Positions 7,889 to 14,422 of a stretch of 20,792 bases of DNA are shown piece after piece. The notes under the pieces were generated by a model that ran no database searches, was not told the DNA's origin, and worked only from the letters and a program-made list of their open reading frames with translations. The stretch spans positions 1-20,792 of the forward strand of contig JAVBLE010000047.1 of assembly GCA_031553685.1 (NCBI GenBank), written 5' to 3'. Source of the stretch: JAFGVL01 sp031553685 (GTDB lineage Bacteria > Bacteroidota > Bacteroidia > Bacteroidales > Paludibacteraceae). The position numbers were made by a program, and so were the translations under genes. The stretch's first letter is position 1. The number at the start of each line of letters is the position of its first letter.

Positions 7889-7948
7889 ATGGTACAAGCA
7901 CCTGCATATTACTTCTTCTTTTATTTTTACTTTTATTTTAAAAAATAA
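7889..7948 (+). CDS. Tyr/Phe-rich leader peptide of the aromatic operon attenuator
   Basis: This 20-codon ORF encodes MVQAPAYYFFFYFYFYFKK, with eleven consecutive aromatic codons (five Tyr, six Phe) ending two codons before the TAA at 7946-7948. It starts about 19 nt after the predicted transcription start of the operon for Phe/Tyr synthesis. The pattern is that of amino acid operon leader peptides such as the E. coli pheA leader: scarce charged tRNA-Phe or tRNA-Tyr would stall the ribosome in the aromatic run. The stop codon directly abuts the antiterminator strand. It has little or no Shine-Dalgarno sequence, as usual in this phylum. It is too short for routine gene calling. The protein itself is probably not functional; its translation is the signal. 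Confidence 0.85.
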   Translation: MVQAPAYYFFFYFYFYFKK

Positions 7949-8015
7949 GAGCGGGAAGTTGTATGTATATTTATGAAAAGAAAAATTAAATAGATAATAA
8001 TATGAAATCCCGCTC
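7949..8015 (+). promoter_or_regulatory. antiterminator pairing of the Phe/Tyr attenuator
   Basis: GAGCGGGA (7949-7956), right after the leader stop codon, is perfectly complementary to TCCCGCTC (8008-8015), which overlaps the left arm of the terminator. Forming this helix would dismantle the terminator. A ribosome that reaches the stop codon would cover 7949-7956 and let the terminator form; one stalled upstream at Tyr/Phe codons leaves it free. The mechanism is inferred from the layout and classical attenuation. Confidence 0.8.
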
Positions 8016-8032
8016 GCAAGGCGGGATTTTTT
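8005..8032 (+). terminator. intrinsic terminator of the attenuator
   Basis: A 9-bp stem (AAATCCCGC, 8005-8013, with GCGGGATTT, 8021-8029), a 7-nt loop and a run of six T (8027-8032). No gene ends upstream on this strand except the leader peptide, so it can only act on the leader transcript, about 155 nt before the pheA start. Confidence 0.85.
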
Positions 8033-8060
8033 GTTGGAAATCATAGACAGAAACGGTATC

Positions 8061-8130
8061 GTCATTGCGGGCTTGACCCGCAATCGCCAGAATAAGAATA
8101 TGAGCGATTCTGCATCAAGTGCAGAATTGA
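8061..8130. repeat. double-hairpin repeat (family B), intergenic copy
   Basis: Two hairpins, ATTGCGGG-CTTGA-CCCGCAAT (8064-8084) and ATTCTGCA-TCAAG-TGCAGAAT (8107-8127), have complementary loops. It is the same family as the in-frame copy in mfd (3195-3260). It lies in the pheA leader, after the attenuator terminator and before the start codon. Confidence 0.85.
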
Positions 8131-8186
8131 AAATCACGACCATCGAGAGTAATGACGGATAGTTTTCTTGAAACAAACATAATCAA

Positions 8187-9029
8187 ATGAAGAAAATAGC
8201 TATACAAGGTATTCAAGGCTCATTCCACGAAAGTGCAGCACGATTGTTTTTCTCGAACGAGGAAGTAAACATCATTCCATGTTCCACTTTCAAAGAAGTT
8301 TTTAAAACGGTAAAGAAACAGCCCGAAACCATTGCTGTTGTAGCGATTGAAAACACCATTGCCGGAAGTTTACTGCCCAACTATGATTTAATTCGCAGTA
8401 GCGGTTTGAACATTATCGGCGAGCATAAACTGCGTATCAAACACTGTATTTGTGCACTTCCCGGACAAAAGTTGAAGGATTTGAAAGAAGTGTACTCGCA
8501 CCCAATCGCACTTATGCAATGCGGCGATTTCTTAGATAAAAACAATCAACTCAAAGTGATTGAGTATGAAGATACAGCATCGAGTGCGCGGATGATTGCC
8601 GAGAAAAAATTACAGGGAGCAGCTGCCATTTGTAGTGCTTTTGCCGCACAAATATATGGATTGGAAGTATTACAAGACGGCATCGAAACAAACAAACGCA
8701 ATTTTACCCGCTTTTTGATTTTAGCATCGCCCGCACAAGCAGAAGAATTAACAAAAGGAAAAACAATCAACAAAAGTTCCATCGTTTTTTCGGTGGCACA
8801 CGCTGCCGGAGCCTTATCGAAAGTACTTTCCATATTTACTTTTTATGATATAAACCTGACCAAAATACAATCTTTGCCCATTGTGGGGCGCGAGTGGGAG
8901 TATCAGTTTTACATCGATTTGCAGTACGATAATTACGAACGATACCTGCAATCACTCGAAGCCATTCGCCCATTGACAAAGGATTTAGTGAATCTTGGTG
9001 ATTATGCCGAAGGAGAACAAACAGTGTGA
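8187..9029 (+). CDS. pheA: prephenate dehydratase
   Basis: Converts prephenate to phenylpyruvate, the committed step to phenylalanine. 280 residues, a monofunctional form without a chorismate mutase domain. The N-terminal IAIQGIQGSFHE and AIENTIAGSL motifs form the catalytic domain, and the catalytic Thr-Arg-Phe lies in NFTRFLIL (about 171-180). A C-terminal ACT domain starts near residue 195 (GALSKVLSIF), and IQSLP stands where the usual ESRP occurs. ACT domains here normally bind Phe for feedback inhibition. It is the first gene of the operon behind the Tyr/Phe attenuator. The chorismate mutase activity it needs is supplied by the fused enzyme at the operon's end. Confidence 0.94.
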   Translation: MKKIAIQGIQGSFHESAARLFFSNEEVNIIPCSTFKEVFKTVKKQPETIAVVAIENTIAGSLLPNYDLIRSSGLNIIGEHKLRIKHCICALPGQKLKDLKEVYSHPIALMQCGDFLDKNNQLKVIEYEDTASSARMIAEKKLQGAAAICSAFAAQIYGLEVLQDGIETNKRNFTRFLILASPAQAEELTKGKTINKSSIVFSVAHAAGALSKVLSIFTFYDINLTKIQSLPIVGREWEYQFYIDLQYDNYERYLQSLEAIRPLTKDLVNLGDYAEGEQTV

Positions 9030-9031
9030 AT

Positions 9032-9113
9032 GAACACAGATTACACAGAAAACGCAGATTTACACAAAATTATTTTTCTGTGCCATTCTGTGAAATCTGT
9101 GTAATCCGTGTTC
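9032..9113. repeat. palindromic repeat (family C) between pheA and the aminotransferase
   Basis: The left end GAACACAGATTACACAGA and the right end (9093-9113) are inverted copies with small differences. Related to the in-frame 93-bp element in mfd. It begins directly after the pheA stop and is open in the aminotransferase frame, which creates a false N-terminal extension of 34 codons. Confidence 0.85.
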
Positions 9114-9127
9114 CAAAATATTTATTT

Positions 9128-10393
9128 ATGAAAAAAATACAACCCGCCCAACGATTAAATTCCGTACAGGAATATTGGTTTTCGACCAAACTGAAAGAAA
9201 TTGCTGAACTCAAAGCACAAGGCAAAGATATTGTAGAACTCGGTGTAGGCGGACCCGATATGCCACCTTCGGACGAAACAATCAAAGCGCTTTGCGAAGA
9301 AGCTCAAAAACCAAGCGTACACGGCTATCAAAGCTATGTAGGTATTCCCGAATTGCGCGGTGCCTTTGCCGATTGGTACAAGAAATGGTTCGGTGTAGAA
9401 TTGAATCCGAATACCGAAATACAGCCGCTTATTGGTTCCAAAGAGGGGATTATGCATATTTCGATGGCGTTTGTCAATCCGAGCGATGGCGTGTTAGTAC
9501 CCAATCCGGGTTACCCTACTTATATGTCGGTAAGCAATTTGGTGCAAGCCCATGTAATTCCTTATGAATTGGACGAAAGCAACGGTTGGTATCCCGATTT
9601 TGAAGCATTGGAGAAGCTCGATTTATCGAATGTAAAACTGATGTGGGTGAATTACCCCAACATGCCTACTGGAGCGCCTGCCACAATGGAATTATTTGAA
9701 AAATTAGTCGCTTTTGGTAAAAAGCACAATATTGTGATTGTGAATGATAATCCGTATAGTTTTATTTTACCCAACCCCTCCCTAACCCTCCCCAAAGGGG
9801 AGGGAAACGAAATCGACAAATCTTTGAAAAATGTTGAAAATTCGTTTATGGCGACTCCCCCTCCTTTGGAGGGGGGTGGGGGGAGGTCAATTCTCTCGGT
9901 CGAAGGCGCTAAAGACATCTGCATCGAACTAAACTCAATGAGTAAATCGCACAATATGGCAGGTTGGCGTATGGGTGTGGTGGCTTGCAACGCGCAATTT
10001 ATGAAATGGATTTTGCAGGTAAAAACCAATATGGATTCGGGTATTTTTCGCCCATTGCAAGTGGCAGCAGTAGCAGCGTTGAACAATTCCGAAGCATGGC
10101 ACAAAGCTATGAATATTGATTTATACGCCAAACGCCGTATTATCGCCGAACAAATTATGACGAAACTGGGCTGCACATTCGACCCTAAACAAGTCGGCTT
10201 GTTTCTCTGGGGACGCATTCCTGATAAATATGCCGATAGCGGAGAATTAGCCGATAAAATACTTTACGAAGCCAATGTGTTTATTACACCCGGATTTATT
10301 TTCGGCACACAAGGGAAACGGTTTGTACGGATTTCGTTATGTGCTACGGAAGAACGGTTAAAAGAAGCATTGGAGAGCATAAAAAGGATTTAA
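9128..10393 (+). CDS. PLP-dependent aminotransferase, class I/II, with an in-frame repeat insertion
   Basis: Fold-type I aminotransferase of 421 residues, probably transaminating phenylpyruvate and/or 4-hydroxyphenylpyruvate given the operon, though aspartate or diaminopimelate aminotransferase relatives look alike. Visible: GVGGPDMPPS near the N-terminus, PNPGYPTY, NYPNMPTG (about 178), DNPYSF (D207, contacts the PLP ring nitrogen), SMSKSHNMAGWR with the PLP lysine K273, and a C-terminal FVRISLC arginine motif. Residues about 215-254 are a family A repeat (PSLTLPKGEG ... PPPLEGGGGR) replacing what is normally a short loop between the PLP aspartate and lysine. The start at 9128 (MKKIQPAQRL) is preferred over the ATG at 9026, whose extra codons are repeat. 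All key residues remain. Confidence 0.9.
   Translation: MKKIQPAQRLNSVQEYWFSTKLKEIAELKAQGKDIVELGVGGPDMPPSDETIKALCEEAQKPSVHGYQSYVGIPELRGAFADWYKKWFGVELNPNTEIQPLIGSKEGIMHISMAFVNPSDGVLVPNPGYPTYMSVSNLVQAHVIPYELDESNGWYPDFEALEKLDLSNVKLMWVNYPNMPTGAPATMELFEKLVAFGKKHNIVIVNDNPYSFILPNPSLTLPKGEGNEIDKSLKNVENSFMATPPPLEGGGGRSILSVEGAKDICIELNSMSKSHNMAGWRMGVVACNAQFMKWILQVKTNMDSGIFRPLQVAAVAALNNSEAWHKAMNIDLYAKRRIIAEQIMTKLGCTFDPKQVGLFLWGRIPDKYADSGELADKILYEANVFITPGFIFGTQGKRFVRISLCATEERLKEALESIKRI
9770..9886. repeat. GC-rich palindromic repeat (family A) inside the aminotransferase gene
   Basis: The left hairpin (CCCTCCCCAAAGGGGAGGG) and right hairpin (CCCCCTCCTTTGGAGGGG) are joined by an AT-rich middle, as in the copies at 1194-1306 and 16920-17033. 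It is translated through without a stop or frameshift. Confidence 0.85.
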
Positions 10394-10404
10394 CTAATAG
10401 AAAA

Positions 10405-10713
10405 ATGAGACAAGCAAAGTTTACATTTTGGATAGTTTTTATTTGTGGAATAATGGTGTTATTGGCGGGCATTTTTATGAAGATTTCTAATCAAGTTTCC
10501 ACAGGATATCATTACAGTCGGTATACATATGGCGATAACACAGCATATGGGCAAACAATAGATGGCTTTTCTGCAATTATTCTTGGAATTTTTCTTTTGA
10601 TTGTATCTGCATTCTGTTTTTATTCTTACAAAAAGGAAAAAAAGAAATGGGATAGTTGGACAGATGAAGAAGAACTGCCCAAGAAAAAAGGAAGAAAACC
10701 AAAGCAAAAATAA
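10405..10713 (+). CDS. small membrane protein of unknown function
   Basis: 102 residues with two hydrophobic segments, about residues 6-27 (FTFWIVFICGIMVLLAGIF) and about 57-74 (AIILGIFLLIVSAF), separated by a Tyr/Ser/Gly-rich loop. A strongly basic lysine-rich tail (KKEKKKWDSW ... KKKGRKPKQK) is probably cytoplasmic. No family is recognised. It starts 11 nt after the aminotransferase stop, so it is in the operon transcript, but it has no obvious link to aromatic amino acid synthesis. The ATG at 10405 is chosen over 10339, which would overlap the aminotransferase heavily and read through its C-terminal codons in another frame. Confidence 0.7.
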   Translation: MRQAKFTFWIVFICGIMVLLAGIFMKISNQVSTGYHYSRYTYGDNTAYGQTIDGFSAIILGIFLLIVSAFCFYSYKKEKKKWDSWTDEEELPKKKGRKPKQK

Positions 10714-10740
10714 ATATCAATCAATTTTTACAGATAAAAT

Positions 10741-11067
10741 ATGAATTCGAGATTAATTTATGAATGTTCAAAGACATGTATTCATAATATCAATTGGATT
10801 TTTCCGGAAAATTCAAAAGTAAGTGAATGGAGATGTTTTGAAATAGATGATATCTCAAAAATAATACAAGATTTTTTTATTACTAATAAATTGTATGTTG
10901 CTATCAATAGAAACAAATCATTTGAATCTGAATTAACTGATATTGTAGATAAAATAAAAAGATTAATTGGCGAAGTAGATTTTTGCATATGGGATTTATC
11001 ATTTCAAAAAGTCATAGAATTTCATAAAATAAATGTATATAGAAAAGGTATTAAAGATAAATATTAA
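10741..11067 (+). CDS. hypothetical protein, AT-rich
   Basis: 108 residues, predicted soluble, mixed alpha/beta character, with four cysteines. No signal peptide, membrane segment or known motif is visible. Base composition is clearly more AT-rich than the flanking biosynthetic genes (many AAA, ATA and TTT codons), which suggests recent acquisition. Its stop is 5 nt before the DAHP synthase ATG, so translation may be coupled. Small AT-rich singletons of this size include immunity-like proteins, but nothing here identifies it as one. Confidence 0.6.
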   Translation: MNSRLIYECSKTCIHNINWIFPENSKVSEWRCFEIDDISKIIQDFFITNKLYVAINRNKSFESELTDIVDKIKRLIGEVDFCIWDLSFQKVIEFHKINVYRKGIKDKY

Positions 11068-11072
11068 AAATC

Positions 11073-12146
11073 ATGAACTTAGAATTAGAAAAAATAACCC
11101 TTGAAGGGGTTTCGACCGAACGCCCGATGTTGATTGCCGGTCCGTGCAGCGCCGAGACCGAAGAGCAAGTAATGGAAACCGCCAAGCAATTGGCAGAAAG
11201 AGGCGTAAAAATTTTCCGTGCCGGAATATGGAAACCACGCACCAAACCCGGAGGTTTCGAAGGCGTTGGTAGTGAAGGTTTGGCATGGCTCAAACGAGTT
11301 AAGAAAGAAACCGGCATGTACACCGCTACCGAAGTGGCTACCGCCAAACATGTGTATGAAGCGCTGAAATACGGTGTTGACCTGCTTTGGATTGGGGCAC
11401 GCACTACGGCAAATCCGTTTGCTGTGCAGGAAATTGCAGATGCCTTGCAAGGTGTGGATATTCCGGTGCTGATCAAAAATCCGGTAAATCCCGATTTGGA
11501 ATTGTGGATTGGAGCCATCGAACGCATTTACAATGCAGGCATTCGTCAGTTGGGTGCTATCCATCGTGGATTTAGCTCGTACGACAAAAAGATTTATCGC
11601 AACCTGCCTCAGTGGCACTTGCCGGTGGAATTGAAACGCCGTTACCCGAACCTGCCCATTTTTTGTGATCCAAGCCATATTGGTGGCAGTCGTGAGTTAA
11701 TACAACCAATCTCGCAACAGGCTATGGATTTGCATTTTGAAGGATTGATTATCGAAACGCATTGCAATCCCGATACTGCATGGAGCGACAAAGACCAACA
11801 AATCACGCCAGAGTTCCTGCAATTTATGATGAACCGCATTGTGATTCGCGACATGGCGCAAACGACCGAAAACCTTGCCGACCTTCGTCAGCAGATTGAT
11901 GCTATCGACAATGAGCTGTTAGAAGCGCTGGCTCGCCGGATGCGAGTTTCGGAAGAAATCGGTATCTACAAAAAAGAACACAATATCACCATTCTGCAAA
12001 CTACCCGTTATGATGAAATCTTGCAGCGTGGTATTGAAAAAGGCGGCAAACTCGGATTGAGCGAAGCTTTTATGCGCGCTTATCTCGAAGCGGTGCACGA
12101 GGAGTCGGTGCGCAAACAAATGGAGATTGTAAGTAAAGACAATTAA
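11073..12146 (+). CDS. bifunctional 3-deoxy-7-phosphoheptulonate synthase / chorismate mutase type II
   Basis: Carries the first step of the shikimate pathway (phosphoenolpyruvate plus erythrose 4-phosphate to DAHP) and, in a second domain, chorismate to prephenate. Residues 1 to about 262 form a type Ibeta DAHP synthase: AGPCSAE, KPRTKPGGFEG, IGARTT, KNPVNPD, GAIHRGF, DPSHIGG and the metal-binding ETHCNPDTAWSD. Residues about 268-350 are an AroQ chorismate mutase (LRQQIDAIDNELLEAL, RM...EIGIYKKE, R near 330). In this enzyme class the mutase domain often also provides prephenate feedback control. As the last gene behind the Tyr/Phe attenuator it links entry into the pathway to the end products. 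No tyrA follows. Confidence 0.93.
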   Translation: MNLELEKITLEGVSTERPMLIAGPCSAETEEQVMETAKQLAERGVKIFRAGIWKPRTKPGGFEGVGSEGLAWLKRVKKETGMYTATEVATAKHVYEALKYGVDLLWIGARTTANPFAVQEIADALQGVDIPVLIKNPVNPDLELWIGAIERIYNAGIRQLGAIHRGFSSYDKKIYRNLPQWHLPVELKRRYPNLPIFCDPSHIGGSRELIQPISQQAMDLHFEGLIIETHCNPDTAWSDKDQQITPEFLQFMMNRIVIRDMAQTTENLADLRQQIDAIDNELLEALARRMRVSEEIGIYKKEHNITILQTTRYDEILQRGIEKGGKLGLSEAFMRAYLEAVHEESVRKQMEIVSKDN

Positions 12147-12172
12147 GAGAAAAGATAATAGTTGTCAAACAA

Positions 12173-12222
12173 CAAAGCCACTATGAACACGAAAAAAACA
12201 TCTTGTGAACTTAGTGGCTTTG
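12173..12222. terminator. bidirectional terminator-like inverted repeat between convergent genes
   Basis: A perfect 11-bp stem, CAAAGCCACTA (12173-12183) with TAGTGGCTTTG (12212-12222), encloses an A-rich loop. It lies between the ends of the DAHP synthase gene and the minus-strand outer-membrane gene. T-runs are weak. The sequence type (CAAAG...GAACAC...GTGAAC...CTTTG) also looks like a dispersed palindrome, so it may be a repeat serving as terminator. Confidence 0.6.
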
Positions 12223-12238
12223 TGGGCTTTTATGTTAT

Positions 12239-13480
12239 TTAAAAAGTCTCATTAATATCTAAATAAAACCCTTTATTGCCATCCGCTCCGATAGCATAGT
12301 CGACCGAAATATTTGTGCGCGAGAATTTATTCAGTTTTATTCGCAAACCGATACCGGCTGCTGGTTTCACATACTCAAACAATTTTACGCTTCCATCGGG
12401 CGACGAAACAGTAGTAGCATTCGCAAAAGCCACCGCACCGATCAAATCATTGTTTGTGATGCCCACACGGTACTCCAGTTGCCCGAATAACAATTTATCG
12501 CCACGCAGACGACCAATGGTATATCCGTACGACGATTTCCCGAACAAATCATACCCCGTAGCCGGAAGGTTCATATAAGGAGCCGTCCCGCCGGTAATAA
12601 ACGAACCGTTAGCCCAGAAAGCCAAGCGGTGCCGATGATTTTCGGTCAGGCTTTGAAAAGCACGAAACTCTGTCCAAAGGTGCTGCCATTTCTCGTCCGA
12701 GCCCAAAATATCGAACAAAAACGAATAAGTAGCCAGCGCATAAATGCCCCTGTAAGCATTGTTGATATTGTCGCGCGTATCAAACGAACCGGCAAGATTA
12801 ACTCCGGCAGCCACCGACCGCGTCGGGTCAATACTGTGCGAAGTATTATAATTATAGTAAGGGTCGGCCAAAGTATCCTGATAACCTTCAATATTAAAAT
12901 AATTATTATAGTTAATACCACCCCCCAAATACAAAGCTTTCGTTACCCGTTTCATCAACGAAATATTAGAACGAATAGTGCTGTAATCAATTTGCTCATA
13001 ATCCTTCACTTCCCCATCATCATCCTTTGGGAGGCTGTTAAAAAAAGCCTTGTCGCTTGCGTTAGGCGAATTGCTGCCCAAACCATAAGTCTTTTCATTA
13101 TTATTATTGTAGCGAATATCCACATTGGCTGCCCACTCATTGCGCGGAAAATAAGTAAGGTCGCGCAAGTAGAAAAATAATTGACTATGTGTAGTATAAG
13201 CTAACGACACCGTTCCAGATGACTTTTTTGTTTCCAAATCGTCGCCCAATCGATAGTGCAGATTAGCCACCGCACCGAATTTCAACCCTGTGGAAGGACT
13301 CGAAGCCACATACGGCAACGGACTGATTTCGATTTTTTTCTCCTCCTTTTTCTTTTCTCCAAAAATTAAACCCAATAAGTCCTTTTTGTTCGACATATCC
13401 TCTTCGTTAGTCGATTGTGCATAGAGGTTTGCTACAGAAAAAGCAATTGATAAACAGATAATTGTTAGTTTTTTCATCAT
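12239..13480 (-). CDS. outer-membrane beta-barrel protein, BamA/TamA (Omp85 surface antigen) type
   Basis: 413 residues with a signal peptide (MMKKLTIICL..., cleavage after LYAQS or nearby). A short Lys/Glu-rich region follows, then a barrel-like series of alternating strands (GLKFGAVANLHYR, GTVSLAYTT, WAANVDIRY, GTAPYMNLPATG, QLEYRVGI, FSRTNISVDYAIG) ending in a terminal phenylalanine, the outer-membrane insertion signal. It has no POTRA domains, so it is a stand-alone 16-strand-type barrel rather than BamA itself. Such proteins are often annotated as outer membrane assembly factor or surface antigen; the cargo is unknown. It has its own promoter (13504-13533) and runs against the aromatic operon. 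Confidence 0.82.
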   Translation of the reverse strand: MMKKLTIICLSIAFSVANLYAQSTNEEDMSNKKDLLGLIFGEKKKEEKKIEISPLPYVASSPSTGLKFGAVANLHYRLGDDLETKKSSGTVSLAYTTHSQLFFYLRDLTYFPRNEWAANVDIRYNNNNEKTYGLGSNSPNASDKAFFNSLPKDDDGEVKDYEQIDYSTIRSNISLMKRVTKALYLGGGINYNNYFNIEGYQDTLADPYYNYNTSHSIDPTRSVAAGVNLAGSFDTRDNINNAYRGIYALATYSFLFDILGSDEKWQHLWTEFRAFQSLTENHRHRLAFWANGSFITGGTAPYMNLPATGYDLFGKSSYGYTIGRLRGDKLLFGQLEYRVGITNNDLIGAVAFANATTVSSPDGSVKLFEYVKPAAGIGLRIKLNKFSRTNISVDYAIGADGNKGFYLDINETF

Positions 13481-13503
13481 TAAAAGTATTGTGTTATCGC
13501 CTG

Positions 13504-13533
13504 CAAAAATACGGTTTTTAATTTTAGTAGCAA
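13504..13533 (-). promoter_or_regulatory. promoter of the outer-membrane protein gene
   Basis: On the minus strand TTG (13531-13533) is followed by a 19-nt spacer and TATTTTTG (13504-13511), matching the Bacteroidota TTG-N19-TAnnTTTG pattern, 23 nt before the ATG. Confidence 0.65.
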
Positions 13534-13545
13534 GGATAAATAGTA

Positions 13546-13553
13546 TATCTTTG
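13546..13553 (+). promoter_or_regulatory. candidate housekeeping -7 element for groES
   Basis: TATCTTTG on the plus strand fits TAnnTTTG; the -33 region (around TTTTAG) is weak. If used, the groES leader would be about 140 nt and would contain the inverted repeat at 13583-13620. Confidence 0.4.
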
Positions 13554-13582
13554 TTCGGTTTTAAGAAATGAAAACTGACAAA

Positions 13583-13646
13583 CTGACAGTTCTACCGCAT
13601 TTTTCATTTAGAATTGTCAGGAAAAACCCTTTGGCACAAAATTCGT
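13583..13646 (+). promoter_or_regulatory. inverted repeat and sigma-54-like motif upstream of groES
   Basis: CTGACAGTTCT (13583-13593) and AGAATTGTCAG (13610-13620) form an inverted repeat with one mismatch, and CTGACA also occurs directly repeated at 13575-13580. A TTGGCAC motif follows (13631-13637), then TTCGT 4 nt later, resembling a degenerate -24/-12 promoter. No CIRCE element is present. A heat-shock control role is inferred from position only. Confidence 0.4.
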
Positions 13647-13700
13647 AAGACTGTGCGATGAAAATATTAAATTACTAATCATATTAAATTTTCAAGAGAA

Positions 13701-13970
13701 ATGAACATTAAACCATTAGCAGACCGCGTGTTGGTAAAACCGGCAGCGGCAGAAGAAAAGACAGCGAGCGGAATCATTATCCCCGACACAGCCAAAGAAA
13801 AGCCACAACGAGGCGAAGTAATCGCCACCGGAAACGGCACCAAAGACGAAGAGATGATAGTAAAAAAAGGCGACACCGTTCTTTATGGCAAATACGCCGG
13901 AACAGAACTCGAACTCGATGGCGAGAAATACCTTATTATGCGCCAATCGGATATATTGGCGATTGTTTAA
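13701..13970 (+). CDS. groES: co-chaperonin GroES
   Basis: Forms the heptameric lid of the GroEL folding chamber. The 89 residues match the short form of the family. It opens with the typical IKPLADRVLVKP, has the mobile loop TASGIIIPDTAKEKPQ (about residues 21-36) that docks on GroEL, and ends with the roof and core strands VLYGKYAGTELELDGEKYL. In most bacteria groEL follows within a few tens of bases; here it begins 491 nt later because another gene and repeats lie in between. Transcription through the interruption would still allow one operon, since no terminator is seen in the gap. Confidence 0.97.
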   Translation: MNIKPLADRVLVKPAAAEEKTASGIIIPDTAKEKPQRGEVIATGNGTKDEEMIVKKGDTVLYGKYAGTELELDGEKYLIMRQSDILAIV

Positions 13971-14059
13971 TTTGAAGACAATAGATTATAGACAATAGAT
14001 TATAGACAAAAATGTAGTTGTCTTTATTCTCCAGTCTAAAAGTCTTTTATCTAAAAAAA
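13971..14059. repeat. left repeat flank of the inserted four-helix-bundle gene
   Basis: Short direct repeats (GACAATAGATTATA, twice) are followed at 14016-14052 by a reverse-complement copy of the core of the 18.5-19.2 kb array: AGTTGTCTTTATTCTCCA, one variant base, TCTAAAAGTCTTT and ATCT, with only two differences over about 37 bp. It ends in an A-run immediately before the ATG at 14060. Confidence 0.8.
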
Positions 14060-14422
14060 ATGCATAATTTTCGCAAATTAACTATTTGGACTAAGTCTAT
14101 TGCCTTTGTTACAGATATTTATCGGATAACCAAAACTTTTCCAAAAGAAGAAAAATTCGGGCTTTGCTCACAAATGGAAAGAGCAGCAGTTTCGGTTCCG
14201 GCCAATATCGCAGAAGGATCCGCAAAATCGAGTGATAAAGATTTTGCTAGATTTCTCGAAATGTCACTTGGCTCTGCTTATGAGCTGGAATCCGAACTCT
14301 TGGTAACTCGTAATCTAAATTACATAAATGAAGATGTTTATTCGTCTTTTCAAAGTAATTTAATAGAAGTGGAAAAGATGATTATCGCTTTCAGAGACAA
14401 ATTATTAGGTGATTCGAAATAG
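14060..14422 (+). CDS. four-helix-bundle protein of the 23S rRNA intervening-sequence (IVP/S23) family
   Basis: 120 residues matching the IVP family: W-x-K-S-I-x-F-V near the N-terminus, the central SVPANIAEG motif, SDKDFARFLEMSLGSAYELESEL in the third helix region, and an amphipathic C-terminal helix. Members form pentameric four-helix bundles. The family is named for ORFs inside 23S rRNA intervening sequences and includes the Avd accessory protein of diversity-generating retroelements, but most copies are stand-alone and of unknown role. The ATG at 14060 fits the family start; an upstream ATG at 14018 lies in repeat. The gene is out of place between groES and groEL, and repeat sequence flanks both sides. 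It is probably a mobile passenger. Confidence 0.88.
   Translation: MHNFRKLTIWTKSIAFVTDIYRITKTFPKEEKFGLCSQMERAAVSVPANIAEGSAKSSDKDFARFLEMSLGSAYELESELLVTRNLNYINEDVYSSFQSNLIEVEKMIIAFRDKLLGDSK

Noticed and set aside
7868..8176. Minus-strand 102-codon ORF across the pheA leader
   Set aside because: It runs through the leader peptide, terminator and a dispersed repeat and has no recognisable protein character.
9026..9127. N-terminal extension of the aminotransferase
   Set aside because: The 34 extra codons are a family C palindromic repeat and overlap the pheA stop; the conserved start MKKIQPAQRL is at 9128.
13561..13700. CIRCE (HrcA operator) upstream of groES
   Set aside because: No TTAGCACTC-N9-GAGTGCTAA or close variant is present.
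14060..14422. Diversity-generating retroelement accessory protein (Avd)
   Set aside because: The fold family is shared, but no reverse transcriptase, template repeat or variable repeat is present in the window.
14060..14422. Intervening sequence within a 23S rRNA gene
   Set aside because: The flanking sequence is groES and groEL, not rRNA.
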